NCBI GenBank assembly: GCA_004346725.1
Contig: SMDE01000004.1
Coordinates: 361,738 to 425,737, forward strand
DNA: 64,000 nucleotides
From: Phytobacter diazotrophicus
GTDB lineage: Bacteria; Pseudomonadota; Gammaproteobacteria; Enterobacterales; Enterobacteriaceae
Reading direction: 5' to 3'
Shown: in pieces, positions 1 through 9,399 of the stretch
How the letters are laid out: every line of letters begins with the position of its first letter
How positions within the stretch are numbered: position 1 is the stretch's first letter
The notes under the pieces: model-generated
Databases searched by the model: none
What the model was told of the DNA's origin: nothing
What the model saw: the letters and a program-made list of their open reading frames with translations, nothing else
Made by a program: the position numbers and the translations under genes

Positions 1-890
1 GCGGTATCGCGCAAAAAGCATGGTTACCGGTACTGGGGGCGGCAACTGACTGGACGCTGGCGGCAGCCTGGTCACCCACGCGAGAAAAAGCGCAGCGTGT
101 GTGCGACACCTGGCGTATTCCTTATGTCGGCTCGTTATGCGAGCTCGCCGCGCAGTGTGACGCGGTTTTTGTTCACACCTCTACCGCCTCGCACTATGCG
201 GTGGTGAGCGAACTCCTGAATGCAGGTGTTCATGTTTGTGTCGACAAACCCCTGGCAGAAAATCTGTCGGATGCGGAAAAGCTCATTGAACTGGCGGCGC
301 GCAAAAAGCTGACGCTGATGGTGGGGTTCAACCGCCGTTTTGCTCCGCTGTACCGTCAGTTAAAAAGTCATTTGCCGCAGGCAGCATCACTGCGAATGGA
401 TAAACATCGCAGCAACAGCGTTGGTCCGCACGATCTGCGCTTCACCTTACTCGATGATTATCTGCATGTTGTGGATACCGCTCTCTGGCTGGCCGGTGGC
501 AGTGCGTCGCTTGCCAGCGGCACATTGCTGACTAATGACCAGGGTGAAATGATTTATGCCGAGCACCATTTTGCGCAGGGCGCGTTGCAAATCACTACCA
601 GTATGCATCGCCGTGCCGGTAGTCAACGCGAATGGGTGCAGGCGGTAACGGACGGCGGACTGTATGACGTTACCGATATGCGTGAATGGCGTGAAGAACA
701 GGGGCAGGGGATTGTGACTCCGCCCATACCCGGCTGGCAGAATACGCTGGAGCAACGAGGCTTCGCCGGATGCGCGCGCCATTTTATCGAATGCGTGCAA
801 AATCAGACGGTTCCGGAAACGGCGGGTGAGCAGGCTATCCTGGCCCAGCGTATCGTTGAAAAACTCTGGCGCGAGGCGATGAGCGAATAA
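1..890 (+). CDS. mviM: MviM/YceM, Gfo/Idh/MocA-family putative oxidoreductase (5' end missing)
   Basis: This is a putative NAD(P)-dependent oxidoreductase of the Gfo/Idh/MocA family; its substrate is unknown. The frame is open from the first bases of the window (codons start at base 3), so the start codon and roughly the first dozen residues, which should hold most of the N-terminal Rossmann glycine motif, lie outside. What remains includes GIAQKAW near the cut end, the conserved family segment DKPLAENL, and the C-terminal barrel-type domain with GFNRRFAP and DYLHVVDTALW. About 295 residues are present; the E. coli protein is about 307 long. It lies upstream of murJ in the same direction, as in E. 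coli, with a terminator-like hairpin between them. Identity is sure from the family signature and synteny; the biochemical role is not known. Confidence 0.9.
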   Translation, partial: GIAQKAWLPVLGAATDWTLAAAWSPTREKAQRVCDTWRIPYVGSLCELAAQCDAVFVHTSTASHYAVVSELLNAGVHVCVDKPLAENLSDAEKLIELAARKKLTLMVGFNRRFAPLYRQLKSHLPQAASLRMDKHRSNSVGPHDLRFTLLDDYLHVVDTALWLAGGSASLASGTLLTNDQGEMIYAEHHFAQGALQITTSMHRRAGSQREWVQAVTDGGLYDVTDMREWREEQGQGIVTPPIPGWQNTLEQRGFAGCARHFIECVQNQTVPETAGEQAILAQRIVEKLWREAMSE

Positions 891-955
891 CCCTCTGTAA
901 CATATGGCGGTAGAAATTCGCGTTATTCCAGGTAGACTAAGCGCTTCGCGATACC

Positions 956-983
956 AACGCCTGCTTTGTGCAGGCGTTGTGTT
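956..983 (+). terminator. Hairpin between mviM and murJ
   Basis: A perfect 9-bp stem AACGCCTGC/GCAGGCGTT with a 5-base loop is followed by GTGTTT, a weak T-rich tail. It ends 14 bases before the murJ ATG. It may terminate mviM transcription partially or act in the murJ leader. Confidence 0.5.
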
Positions 984-996
984 TATGGAACCTTAA

Positions 997-2532
997 ATGA
1001 ACTTATTAAAATCGCTGGCGGCCGTCAGCTCAATGACCATGTTTTCTCGCGTGCTGGGTTTTGCGCGCGATGCCATTGTGGCGAGGGTATTTGGTGCAGG
1101 GATGGCGACCGATGCCTTCTTTGTCGCCTTTAAACTGCCAAATCTCTTACGACGTATTTTTGCCGAAGGGGCATTTTCTCAGGCCTTTGTCCCCATTCTT
1201 GCGGAATATAAAAGTAAACAGGGCGAAGAGGCGACGCGCATTTTTGTCGCCTATGTATCGGGGCTGTTGACGCTGGCACTGGCGATTGTCACCGTTGCCG
1301 GCATGCTGGCGGCGCCCTGGGTGATTCTGGTGACGGCGCCGGGCTTTGCCGACACGGCTGATAAATTTGCATTGACCTCTCAGCTTCTGCAGATAACTTT
1401 CCCCTACATTTTGCTGATTTCACTGGCGTCGCTCGCCGGGGCGATCCTCAATACCTGGAACCGTTTCTCCGTCCCGGCATTTGCGCCCACGTTCCTTAAT
1501 ATCAGCATGATCGGTTTTGCTCTGTTCGGTGCGCCGTATTTCCATCCGCCGGTGCTTGCGCTGGCATGGGCGGTGACGGTGGGCGGTATCCTGCAATTGG
1601 TTTATCAACTGCCGCATCTGAAAAAAATTGGCATGCTGGTGCTGCCGCGTATCAGTTTCCGCGATGCGGGCGCGATGCGGGTGATGAAACAGATGGGGCC
1701 GGCGATACTTGGCGTATCGGTTAGTCAGATCTCACTGATTATTAACACTATTTTCGCCTCCTTCCTGGTCTCCGGTTCGGTCTCCTGGATGTATTACGCT
1801 GATCGCCTGATGGAGTTTCCATCCGGGGTGCTGGGTGTGGCGCTGGGGACGATTTTGCTGCCGTCGCTCTCGCGAAGTTTTGCCAGCGGTAATCATGATG
1901 AATATTGCCGCCTGATGGATTGGGGGTTGCGGTTATGCTTTTTGCTGGCGCTGCCCAGCGCGGTGGCGTTAGGCATTCTTGCGAAGCCGCTGACGGTTTC
2001 GCTTTTTCAGTATGGTAAGTTTACCCCGTTTGACGCCCAGATGACTCAGCGAGCGCTGATCGCCTATTCGGTTGGCCTGATGGGCCTTATTGTGGTGAAA
2101 GTATTGGCTCCAGGGTTCTATTCACGACAGGACATCAAAACGCCGGTCAGGATTGCCATTGTCACGCTGGTGATGACGCAATTAATGAACCTGGCATTTA
2201 TTGGCCCGCTAAAACATGCCGGTCTGTCACTCTCGATTGGCCTTGCGGCCTGTCTGAATGCCAGCCTGCTCTATTGGCAGTTGCGTAAGCAGAATATCTT
2301 TACCCCACAGGCCGGCTGGGGCCGTTTCCTGACACGTCTGTTTATTGCGGTGATCGTAATGGCAGCCGCACTGCTGGGCATGCTGTATGTGATGCCTGAC
2401 TGGGCGCAGGGCAACATGGCGCATCGCCTGGCTCGGCTCATGGTCGTGGTGGTGGTAGGCGTTGTGGCTTACTTCGCGACGCTTGCGGTGCTGGGGTTCA
2501 GAGTTAAAGATTTTGCCCGCCGGATAGCGTAA
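997..2532 (+). CDS. murJ: Lipid II flippase MurJ (MviN)
   Basis: MurJ moves the peptidoglycan precursor lipid II across the inner membrane and belongs to the MOP exporter superfamily. The 511-residue product is the usual length and is almost entirely hydrophobic, consistent with 14 membrane segments. Family landmarks visible are the N-terminal [17 protein letters not shown] segment, the conserved [15 protein letters not shown] stretch containing functionally important arginines, and [18 protein letters not shown] in the middle. The C-terminal part is the two-helix extension typical of proteobacterial MurJ. The ATG start gives the standard N terminus. It faces flgN across a shared hairpin. The gene is essential in E. 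coli. Confidence 0.97.
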   Translation: MNLLKSLAAVSSMTMFSRVLGFARDAIVARVFGAGMATDAFFVAFKLPNLLRRIFAEGAFSQAFVPILAEYKSKQGEEATRIFVAYVSGLLTLALAIVTVAGMLAAPWVILVTAPGFADTADKFALTSQLLQITFPYILLISLASLAGAILNTWNRFSVPAFAPTFLNISMIGFALFGAPYFHPPVLALAWAVTVGGILQLVYQLPHLKKIGMLVLPRISFRDAGAMRVMKQMGPAILGVSVSQISLIINTIFASFLVSGSVSWMYYADRLMEFPSGVLGVALGTILLPSLSRSFASGNHDEYCRLMDWGLRLCFLLALPSAVALGILAKPLTVSLFQYGKFTPFDAQMTQRALIAYSVGLMGLIVVKVLAPGFYSRQDIKTPVRIAIVTLVMTQLMNLAFIGPLKHAGLSLSIGLAACLNASLLYWQLRKQNIFTPQAGWGRFLTRLFIAVIVMAAALLGMLYVMPDWAQGNMAHRLARLMVVVVVGVVAYFATLAVLGFRVKDFARRIA

Positions 2533-2536
2533 GCGC

Positions 2537-2567
2537 AAAAGGGAGTCGACCATGACAGTCGACTCCC
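2537..2567 (-). terminator. Rho-independent terminator after flgN (between murJ and flgN)
   Basis: A perfect 10-bp stem GGGAGTCGAC/GTCGACTCCC with a 7-base loop is followed on the minus strand by TTTT. It lies 26 bases past the flgN stop and also sits just beyond the murJ stop, so it separates two converging transcripts. The T tract is only on the flgN side. Confidence 0.75.
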
Positions 2568-2592
2568 GCATAAAAGAATGTGAACGCGTTAG

Positions 2593-3015
2593 CTAAATGG
2601 AAATCTTTTTTCCGCCCCTGCTACCCGTAAAGGTCTGACCGTCCGCACCATAAAGCCCTGGCTCCTGGTGAGGTTTCAGTACCTCGAGCGCTTTTCGGTT
2701 AAGGGCAATTTGCCCTTCGAGCAACCAGCCGTTGTGTTGGTTCAGATCACGCAGGTGTTGCGTTTTTCGTGTGATTATCTGCCAGCGATCGGCGATATCG
2801 TCATTCGCGCTACTTTGCACCTTTTGCGCTTCGCGGCGTTGCTGCTCAAGATAATCCAGTGTGGCAAGCAATGAGCTTTTCTCTTCCGTAATGCGTTGCA
2901 ACGTGCTGCTATGCACATGGCCCACAGAGAGTTGTTTTTGCTCAGCATCCATCACGTCTTTTAATGCGTTCAGGATAACTGTCATCTGATCAAGAATGTC
3001 TGACAGTTGATTCAT
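2593..3015 (-). CDS. flgN: Flagellar export chaperone FlgN
   Basis: FlgN is the cytosolic type III export chaperone for the hook-filament junction proteins FlgK and FlgL, which are encoded about 8.5 kb away in the same cluster. The 140-residue product has the family length and is mostly helical and polar, with a leucine-rich N-terminal helix (MNQLSDILDQM) and a long central coiled coil. The C-terminal tail is lysine and glycine rich. It starts 3 bases after the flgM stop on the same strand, so the two are translated from one message. FlgN is also known to influence FlgM translation in Salmonella. Confidence 0.95.
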   Translation of the reverse strand: MNQLSDILDQMTVILNALKDVMDAEQKQLSVGHVHSSTLQRITEEKSSLLATLDYLEQQRREAQKVQSSANDDIADRWQIITRKTQHLRDLNQHNGWLLEGQIALNRKALEVLKPHQEPGLYGADGQTFTGSRGGKKISI

Positions 3016-3018
3016 ACA

Positions 3019-3309
3019 TTATTTACTCAAGTAACTCTGCACTTCGTTAATCAGGGCATCGGCGATTTTACCGGTGTCCATCTTTAGCTCACCATTACGG
3101 ATTGCCGTTTTCAGTTGTTCAACGCGTTCCATATTGACGTCGCTGCTACCCGGCTGCATCAATTTGGATTGGGCATCACTGAGCGTTACGCTCGTGCTGT
3201 TGGCGGTTTTCGATTTTTCCAGACGTACTTTCGTTGCCTGGGTGTCGCTGGTTTCACGTGGTTGTACGGTGCTAACCGGCTTTAAAGGCGATGTACGATC
3301 AATGCTCAT
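3019..3309 (-). CDS. flgM: Anti-sigma-28 factor FlgM
   Basis: FlgM binds FliA (sigma-28) and is exported through the finished hook-basal body, so that late flagellar genes are switched on only after hook completion. The product has 96 residues, one short of the usual 97. The N-terminal half, starting [16 protein letters not shown], is polar and of the intrinsically disordered export type. The C-terminal half, with the [12 protein letters not shown] and [13 protein letters not shown] segments, is the sigma-binding part. A perfect sigma-28 promoter stands upstream (3373-3399). A second supply of message can come by read-through from flgA. FlgN follows after 3 bases. Confidence 0.97.
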   Translation of the reverse strand: MSIDRTSPLKPVSTVQPRETSDTQATKVRLEKSKTANSTSVTLSDAQSKLMQPGSSDVNMERVEQLKTAIRNGELKMDTGKIADALINEVQSYLSK

Positions 3310-3372
3310 AGTGTGTTGTCCTCATAGAGGTTTTCCGGCGTTTTGGGTCTGCCATCTTCAGTCGTTGCTTAT

Positions 3373-3399
3373 TTATCGGCAGATGCCGCGAATTCTTTA
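3373..3399 (-). promoter_or_regulatory. Sigma-28 (FliA) promoter of flgMN
   Basis: On the minus strand the sequence reads TAAA, 15 bases, GCCGATAA, an exact match to the enterobacterial sigma-28 consensus with the right spacing. The -10 box is at 3373-3380 and the -35 box at 3396-3399. It lies between the flgA stop and the flgM start and makes flgMN a class III unit. Confidence 0.9.
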
Positions 3400-3405
3400 A
3401 AAAGA

Positions 3406-4071
3406 TTATAGGTTAATCAGAATATTCCCATCAGCGCCGACAATTCCACTTACAATTTGTCCAGAAGACATGCGTACCCGGGCACTTTGCGACACCGCCG
3501 CATTGTTCAGCGCCTGGCCTTCACTATTGACACTAAAGCCTTCGCCATTGGCTACAACCATCACTCGCTGGCCGGCTTTTACTCGCCAGGCCTGGCGCAG
3601 CATCGAGAGCTGAACCGGTTGATCGGGTGAGAGATCGCGCAGGCTTACGGCATCTTGTGCCTGAGAAATATCGAGCATTGTTTTCGGCGGTAACTGATCG
3701 AGCCTGCCTCGTTTGAGCTTTACGCTTTCCGGCGTCAGTACACTACCACGGGCAATCGCCTGAGCGGCGACAACATAATTACCCGTCGCCTGGACGTTTA
3801 CCTGCAAATAGCGCTTTTCGTTACCGCAGTTTGTCAATACGTTGACGTTCCCCCAAAGCTGAGCGTAGCCCGTCAAACTTAAAGCCGGTTGCTCACAGGT
3901 GGGATAAAGATTTTTCGGCGTACGTATTGTTACCACCACCTCGTCACTAAAGCCAGCCAGTCGTTGTGCAAAAAACGCGGTGAGCTGCGCCTTTAAGTCT
4001 TGCGCCAACACTTGCGGGCTTAAAATCAAAAACAGCAATGCCGCGGCTAAACCGCTTTTCAACGTGTTCAT
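3406..4071 (-). CDS. flgA: Flagellar P-ring assembly chaperone FlgA
   Basis: FlgA is a periplasmic chaperone required for assembly of FlgI into the P ring. The 221-residue product begins with a Sec signal peptide (hydrophobic LAAALLFLILSPQVLAQ, likely cut after VLA). It continues with the SAF-type domain shared with antifreeze-like and pilus assembly proteins (YVVAAQAIARGSVLTPESVK) and a conserved C-terminal SQSARVRMSSGQIVSG segment. E. coli FlgA has 219 residues. It is transcribed away from flgB; both genes share the FlhDC-controlled intergenic region at 4072-4236. It precedes flgM and flgN on the same strand. Confidence 0.95.
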   Translation of the reverse strand: MNTLKSGLAAALLFLILSPQVLAQDLKAQLTAFFAQRLAGFSDEVVVTIRTPKNLYPTCEQPALSLTGYAQLWGNVNVLTNCGNEKRYLQVNVQATGNYVVAAQAIARGSVLTPESVKLKRGRLDQLPPKTMLDISQAQDAVSLRDLSPDQPVQLSMLRQAWRVKAGQRVMVVANGEGFSVNSEGQALNNAAVSQSARVRMSSGQIVSGIVGADGNILINL

Positions 4072-4135
4072 CGCAGACCCCTGCCTGTTGTTTGTTGAAG
4101 AGATGACAGGATTCTACCCGTCACGCAAATCTATC

Positions 4136-4177
4136 AACGCAATAAATAGCGACGCATTTTGCGCTTATTCCGTCGAT
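4136..4177. promoter_or_regulatory. FlhD4C2 box between flgA and flgB
   Basis: The left half AACGC-AAT-AAATAGCG (4136-4151) fits the FlhDC half-site consensus exactly. After a 10-base spacer the inverted right half begins with CGCTTATT (4162-4177) and fits more loosely. The position between the divergent class II operons flgA(MN) and flgBCDEFGHIJ is where FlhDC is known to act in E. coli and Salmonella. Confidence 0.8.
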
Positions 4178-4236
4178 AAGGCGCGCGTAAGGAGATTTAA
4201 GCTGTTGACTAAATAATTGTCATCAGCGGGGAAGCC

Positions 4237-4653
4237 ATGCTCGATAAACTTGATGCCGCGTTACGGTTCCAGCAAGAAGCACTGAATCTGAGCGCGCAGC
4301 GCCAGGAAATCCTGGCCGCCAATATTGCGAACGCCGATACCCCGGGGTATCAGGCGCGTGATATGGATTTTTCCAGCGAACTGAAAAAGGTGATGGAACG
4401 TGGCCGTGCAGAGAACACAGGCGTCTCGCTGGCGTTAACTTCCAGTCGCCATATTCCGGCGCAAGCCATTTCCACCCCGTCTCCAGACCTGCTTTATCGT
4501 ATCCCGGATCAGCCATCTGCCGATGGCAACACCGTGGATATGGATCGCGAGCGTACACAGTTTGCGGATAACAGCCTTAAGTATCAGACAGGGCTGACCG
4601 TGCTGGGCGGGCAGATTAAAAGCATGATGTCCGTGTTGCAGGGGAATAACTAA
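4237..4653 (+). CDS. flgB: Flagellar proximal rod protein FlgB
   Basis: FlgB is one of the proximal rod subunits, forming the base of the flagellar drive shaft in the periplasm; it is exported by the flagellar type III system and has no cleaved signal. The 138 residues are the standard length. The N terminus has the rod and hook family signature around [20 protein letters not shown], and the C terminus has the matching helix ending [13 protein letters not shown]. These two pair as a coiled coil. It is the first gene of the rightward flg operon, directly below the FlhDC box, and flgC starts 2 bases after its stop. Confidence 0.97.
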   Translation: MLDKLDAALRFQQEALNLSAQRQEILAANIANADTPGYQARDMDFSSELKKVMERGRAENTGVSLALTSSRHIPAQAISTPSPDLLYRIPDQPSADGNTVDMDRERTQFADNSLKYQTGLTVLGGQIKSMMSVLQGNN

Positions 4654-4655
4654 CC

Positions 4656-5060
4656 ATGGCATTGCTGAATATTTTTGATATCTCCGGCTCCGCGCTTGCC
4701 GCGCAGTCCAAACGTCTGAACGTGGCTGCCAGTAACCTGGCGAACGCCGACAGCGTCGCCGGACCGGACGGTCAACCTTATCGCGCTAAGCAAGTCGTTT
4801 TCCAGGTGGATGCTGCACCAGGCCAGGCAACGGGTGGCGTAAAAGTGGCTGGCGTTGTTGAAAGCCAGGCACCCGACAAGCTGGTTTATGAACCCGGCAA
4901 CCCACTGGCGGATGCGAAGGGCTACGTCAAAATGCCTAACGTTGATGTTGTCGGGGAAATGGTGAACAGCATGTCCGCGTCTCGCAGCTATCAGGCGAAC
5001 GTCGAAGTGCTCAACACCGTTAAAAATATGATGCTCAAAACGCTTACTCTCGGCCAGTAA
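4656..5060 (+). CDS. flgC: Flagellar proximal rod protein FlgC
   Basis: FlgC is a proximal rod subunit that works with FlgB and FlgF. The 134-residue product is full length. It shows the rod-family N-terminal motif [19 protein letters not shown] and the C-terminal motif [26 protein letters not shown] that recurs in FlgC, FlgE, FlgF and FlgG. It sits 2 bases after flgB and 12 bases before flgD within one operon, so coupled translation is likely. Confidence 0.97.
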   Translation: MALLNIFDISGSALAAQSKRLNVAASNLANADSVAGPDGQPYRAKQVVFQVDAAPGQATGGVKVAGVVESQAPDKLVYEPGNPLADAKGYVKMPNVDVVGEMVNSMSASRSYQANVEVLNTVKNMMLKTLTLGQ

Positions 5061-5072
5061 AAGGAGACATAA

Positions 5073-5759
5073 ATGTCTATCGCCGTAAATGTGAACGACA
5101 CGTCCAGCAGTAGTGTCAAGTCCACCAGCAGCAGTAGCAGCTCGTCTCAACTGACTACGAGTAGCGCGTCAGACCTACAGAGCAGCTTCCTGACCCTGTT
5201 GGTCGCACAGTTAAAAAACCAGGACCCAACCAATCCGCTGCAGAACAACGAACTGACCTCACAGCTTGCCCAGATCAGTACGCTGAACGGGATTGAAAAA
5301 CTGAACACCACTCTGGGATCTATCTCCGGGCAGATCGATAACAGCCAGGCGCTGCAGGCCAGCAATCTGGTAGGTCACGGTGTAATGATTGAAGGTACGA
5401 CGATTCTGGCTGGCAGCTCAACCACAACGCCGTTTGGTGTTGAACTGACCCAGGCCGCAGATAAAGCGACCGCGACCATCACCAGCAAAGACGGCACCGT
5501 GGTACAGACCGTCAACCTGGGGCCGCTGACCGCTGGCGTCCATACCTTCAGTTGGGATGGAAAGCTGTCGGACGGCACCACCGCCCCAGATGGCTCTTAT
5601 AAAGTTTCTATCGCCGCCAGTTCAGGCACTACGCAACTGGTTGCTCAGCCGCTGCAATACGCTCTGGTTCAGGGGGTAACGCTGTCGGAATCAGGCAACA
5701 AGTTAGATTTAGGTACCTACGGCACCACTACGCTCAACGAAGTTCGGCAGATTATTTAA
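5073..5759 (+). CDS. flgD: Flagellar hook cap / scaffolding protein FlgD
   Basis: FlgD caps the growing hook and guides polymerisation of FlgE; it is replaced by FlgK when the hook is complete. The 228-residue protein has a serine-rich disordered N terminus (about residues 8-30). The conserved core follows, with SSFLTLLVAQLKNQDPTNPL around residues 40-60. Next are tudor-like and Fn3-like domains, including GVHTFSWDGKLSDGTTAPDGSY typical of the FlgD Ig-like part. An AAGGAGA-type ribosome site lies 8 bases upstream of the ATG. It is directly followed by flgE, whose product it assembles. Confidence 0.97.
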   Translation: MSIAVNVNDTSSSSVKSTSSSSSSSQLTTSSASDLQSSFLTLLVAQLKNQDPTNPLQNNELTSQLAQISTLNGIEKLNTTLGSISGQIDNSQALQASNLVGHGVMIEGTTILAGSSTTTPFGVELTQAADKATATITSKDGTVVQTVNLGPLTAGVHTFSWDGKLSDGTTAPDGSYKVSIAASSGTTQLVAQPLQYALVQGVTLSESGNKLDLGTYGTTTLNEVRQII

Positions 5760-5785
5760 GCCTTAACACTTATCAGGAGTAAGTC

Positions 5786-7057
5786 ATGGCCTTTTCACAA
5801 GCGGTCAGCGGTCTGAATGCTGCGGCCACCAACCTCGATCTTATTGGTAACAACATCGCCAACTCCGCTACGTATGGCTTTAAATCCAGTACTGCGTCCT
5901 TCGCTGACATGTTTGCGGGTTCTAAAGTAGGTCTGGGTGTTAAAGTCGCGGGCGTTACCCAGGACTTTAACGACGGTACCACCACCAATACGGGACGCGG
6001 CCTGGATGTCGCAATTAGCCAGAATGGCTTCTTCCGCCTCGTTGATACCAACGGTTCTGTTTATTACAGCCGTAATGGCCAGTTCACGCTGGATGAAAAC
6101 CGCAACCTGGTAAACATGCAGGGTCTGCAAGTAACGGGTTTTCCGGCAAGCGGTACGCCTCCGACCATCCAGTCGGGCGCGAACCCAACGGGGATCAATA
6201 TCCCAACGACGCTGATGTCGGCACAAATCACCACCACCGCAACGATGCCGGTTAACCTGAACTCGTCTTCTAAGACGCCGACAGTGACCACGTTCGACCC
6301 GACTAACGCTGACAGCTACAACTTAAAAGGGCCGATCACCGTTTACGACAGCCAGGGTAACGCCCACGACATGAACGTGTTTTATGTCAAAAGCGCAACA
6401 AATAACAATACATGGGATGTCTACACGCAGGATTCCAGCGTAACGGGCTCTACGGCGACCAAAGCGGCGCAGATGGTCTTTAATCAGAACGGTAGCCTGC
6501 AAGGTGTATACAACTACACCTTTAATACCACGACCGGTAACTACGATCTGTCCACGACGGCGAATACGAATCCTGCCATTACTGTCACTTCCGGTACGCT
6601 TAACGGCGCTACAGCGGCGACATTCTCCCTGAGTTTCCTGAACTCCATGCAGCAGAACACCACTAGCGCCGTCGTGAGCACCTCGCAGAACGGCTACAAG
6701 CCGGGTTCTATGGTGAGCTACACCATTAACGATGACGGTACCGTCGTGGGTTCCTACTCCAACGAACAGAAACAGGTGCTGGGTCAGATTGTCCTGGCGA
6801 ACTTCGCCAACAACGAAGGCCTGAAATCTGAGGGTGATAACGTATGGTCTGCCACAAACAAATCTGGCGTGGCGCTGTTGGGTACGGCAGGTACGGGTAA
6901 CTTCGGTTCGCTGACCAACGGCGCACTCGAAGCCTCTAACGTGGATCTGAGTAAAGAACTGGTCAATATGATCGTCGCGCAGCGTAACTATCAGTCGAAT
7001 GCGCAGACCATCAAAACCCAGGATCAGATCCTTAACACGCTGGTTAACCTGCGTTAA
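5786..7057 (+). CDS. flgE: Flagellar hook protein FlgE
   Basis: FlgE is the structural subunit of the flexible hook outside the cell. The product is 423 residues, about 20 longer than the 402-403 of E. coli and Salmonella. The extra length lies in the surface-exposed central domains, which are rich in threonine, serine and asparagine. The conserved ends are intact: AFSQAVSGLNAAATNLDLIG at the start with GNNIANSATYGFK, and ASNVDLSKELVNMIVAQRNY near the end. A Shine-Dalgarno AGGAG is 8 bases from the ATG. The variable middle is antigenically exposed and commonly differs among species. Confidence 0.97.
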   Translation: MAFSQAVSGLNAAATNLDLIGNNIANSATYGFKSSTASFADMFAGSKVGLGVKVAGVTQDFNDGTTTNTGRGLDVAISQNGFFRLVDTNGSVYYSRNGQFTLDENRNLVNMQGLQVTGFPASGTPPTIQSGANPTGINIPTTLMSAQITTTATMPVNLNSSSKTPTVTTFDPTNADSYNLKGPITVYDSQGNAHDMNVFYVKSATNNNTWDVYTQDSSVTGSTATKAAQMVFNQNGSLQGVYNYTFNTTTGNYDLSTTANTNPAITVTSGTLNGATAATFSLSFLNSMQQNTTSAVVSTSQNGYKPGSMVSYTINDDGTVVGSYSNEQKQVLGQIVLANFANNEGLKSEGDNVWSATNKSGVALLGTAGTGNFGSLTNGALEASNVDLSKELVNMIVAQRNYQSNAQTIKTQDQILNTLVNLR

Positions 7058-7077
7058 TCGGCTGACGGGATGGTCTA

Positions 7078-7833
7078 ATGGATCACGCAATATACACAGC
7101 GATGGGTGCGGCAAGTCAGACGCTGAACCAGCAGTCTGTCACCGCCAGCAACCTGGCCAACGCTTCAACACCGGGCTTTCGTGCGCAGCTTAGTGCGCTG
7201 CGTGCGGTACCGGTAGAAGGGTTGTCGCTGCCGACCCGTACACTGGTCGCCGAGACCACACCTGGCGCTGATATGACGCCAGGCGATCTGAACTACACGT
7301 CACGCCCACTGGATGTTGCCCTGCAACAGGATGGTTGGCTGGCGGTGCAGAGCGCGGATGGTTCCGAAGGGTATACCCGTAACGGTAACATTCAGGTCAC
7401 ACCGACCGGGCAACTGACCATTCAGGGGCATCCGGTCATGGGTGAGAACGGGCCGATTGCTGTTCCGGAAGGTTCACAGGTCACCATTGCCGCGGACGGG
7501 ACCATTTCCGCCCTGACCGCCGGTGATCCGCCGAACACGGTCTCCCCGGTTGGCAAACTGAAACTGGTGAAAGCGAACGGCAGTGAAGTGGTGCGTGGCG
7601 ATGACGGTCTTTTCCGCGTCAGCCAAAGCGCGCAAGCCACACGTGGCCAGACGTTACAGCCGGACCCAAACATCCGCGTCATGTCAGGTGTGCTGGAAGG
7701 CAGTAACGTTAAACCTATGGCGGCAATGGCCGATATGATCGCCAGCGCGCGCCGCTTTGAAATGCAAATGAAAGTTATTGGTAACGTTGATGAGAATGCG
7801 CAGCGTGCCAACCAGTTACTGTCCATGAGCTAA
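7078..7833 (+). CDS. flgF: Flagellar proximal rod protein FlgF
   Basis: FlgF is a rod subunit placed between the FlgB/FlgC segment and the distal rod FlgG. The 251 residues match the family length. The N terminus (MDHAIYTAMGAASQTLNQQS) and the following ASNLANASTPGFRAQL carry the rod-hook motif. The C terminus shows LEGSNVKPMAAMADMIASARRFEMQ, the FlgF/FlgG version of the terminal helix. It lies 20 bases after flgE and 15 before flgG. Confidence 0.97.
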   Translation: MDHAIYTAMGAASQTLNQQSVTASNLANASTPGFRAQLSALRAVPVEGLSLPTRTLVAETTPGADMTPGDLNYTSRPLDVALQQDGWLAVQSADGSEGYTRNGNIQVTPTGQLTIQGHPVMGENGPIAVPEGSQVTIAADGTISALTAGDPPNTVSPVGKLKLVKANGSEVVRGDDGLFRVSQSAQATRGQTLQPDPNIRVMSGVLEGSNVKPMAAMADMIASARRFEMQMKVIGNVDENAQRANQLLSMS

Positions 7834-7836
7834 TAA

Positions 7837-8631
<795 letters not shown>

Positions 8632-8639
8632 GGCGTTAT

Positions 8640-8663
8640 CCGGTGCGGCGCAGGCTGCACCGG
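8640..8663 (+). other. Intercistronic hairpin between flgG and flgH
   Basis: A 7-bp stem CCGGTGC/GCACCGG with a 10-base GC-rich loop lies in the 57-base gap between flgG and flgH. There is no T run after it, so it is more likely a message-stabilising or processing element than a terminator. Confidence 0.5.
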
Positions 8664-8688
8664 AACCCTGATTTCGAAGATGAATGTA

Positions 8689-9387
8689 ATGCAAAAAAAC
8701 GCCGCGGGCCGCTACCCCCTGTTAGCTTTACTGGCACTGATGTTGAACGGATGTGCCTGGGTTCCCTCAACACCGCTGGTGCAGGGCGCAACGACCGCTC
8801 AACCGATGCCGGGACCCGTTCCGGTCGTCAATGGCTCTATTTACCAGACTGCGCAGCCTATCAACTATGGCTACCAGCCGCTGTTTGAAGACCGTCGCCC
8901 GCGTAACGTCGGGGATACATTGACGCTGGTGCTGCAAGAAAACGTGAGCGCCAGTAAGAGTTCATCAGCGAATGCCAGCCGCGATGGCAAAAGCAGTTTC
9001 TCAATGGATACCACGCCTCGCTATCTGGAAGGCTTGTTCGGTAATGCGCGTGCAGACCTGACGAGCGAAGGCAGCAACTCGTTTAACGGCAAAGGCGGCG
9101 CTAACGCCAGCAATACATTTAGCGGCACGTTGACCGTTACGGTCGACCAGGTACTGATCAACGGCAATTTACACGTGGTGGGTGAAAAACAGATCGCCAT
9201 CAACCAGGGCACTGAATTTATCCGCTTCTCAGGTGTTGTGAACCCACGCACCATCAGCGGCAGCAATACGGTTCCGTCCACACAGGTGGCGGACGCGCGC
9301 ATCGAGTATGTCGGCAACGGCTACATTAACGAAGCGCAGAATATGGGCTGGCTGCAGCGTTTCTTCCTCAACTTATCGCCGATGTAA
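8689..9387 (+). CDS. flgH: Flagellar L-ring lipoprotein FlgH
   Basis: FlgH builds the L ring in the outer membrane around the rod. From this ATG the product is 232 residues, equal to E. coli and Salmonella FlgH, and begins [10 protein letters not shown] with a lipoprotein signal ending in LNGC (cysteine 22). An in-frame ATG three codons upstream (8680) would give 235 residues. The GAAG ribosome site abuts that ATG directly but is 9 bases from the one chosen, which favours 8689. The mature part has the conserved [20 protein letters not shown] and the C-terminal [18 protein letters not shown]. Confidence 0.95.
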   Translation: MQKNAAGRYPLLALLALMLNGCAWVPSTPLVQGATTAQPMPGPVPVVNGSIYQTAQPINYGYQPLFEDRRPRNVGDTLTLVLQENVSASKSSSANASRDGKSSFSMDTTPRYLEGLFGNARADLTSEGSNSFNGKGGANASNTFSGTLTVTVDQVLINGNLHVVGEKQIAINQGTEFIRFSGVVNPRTISGSNTVPSTQVADARIEYVGNGYINEAQNMGWLQRFFLNLSPM

Positions 9388-9399
9388 CCGGGGTGAATT

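Noticed and set aside
4143..4179. Possible sigma-28 promoter before flgB (TAAA and GTCGATAA)
   Set aside because: The spacing is 25 bases instead of 15, and the bases are explained by the FlhDC box.
6323..7114. 263-codon open frame antisense to flgE
   Set aside because: It is a shadow of flgE, which is complete and lies in a clear operon on the other strand.
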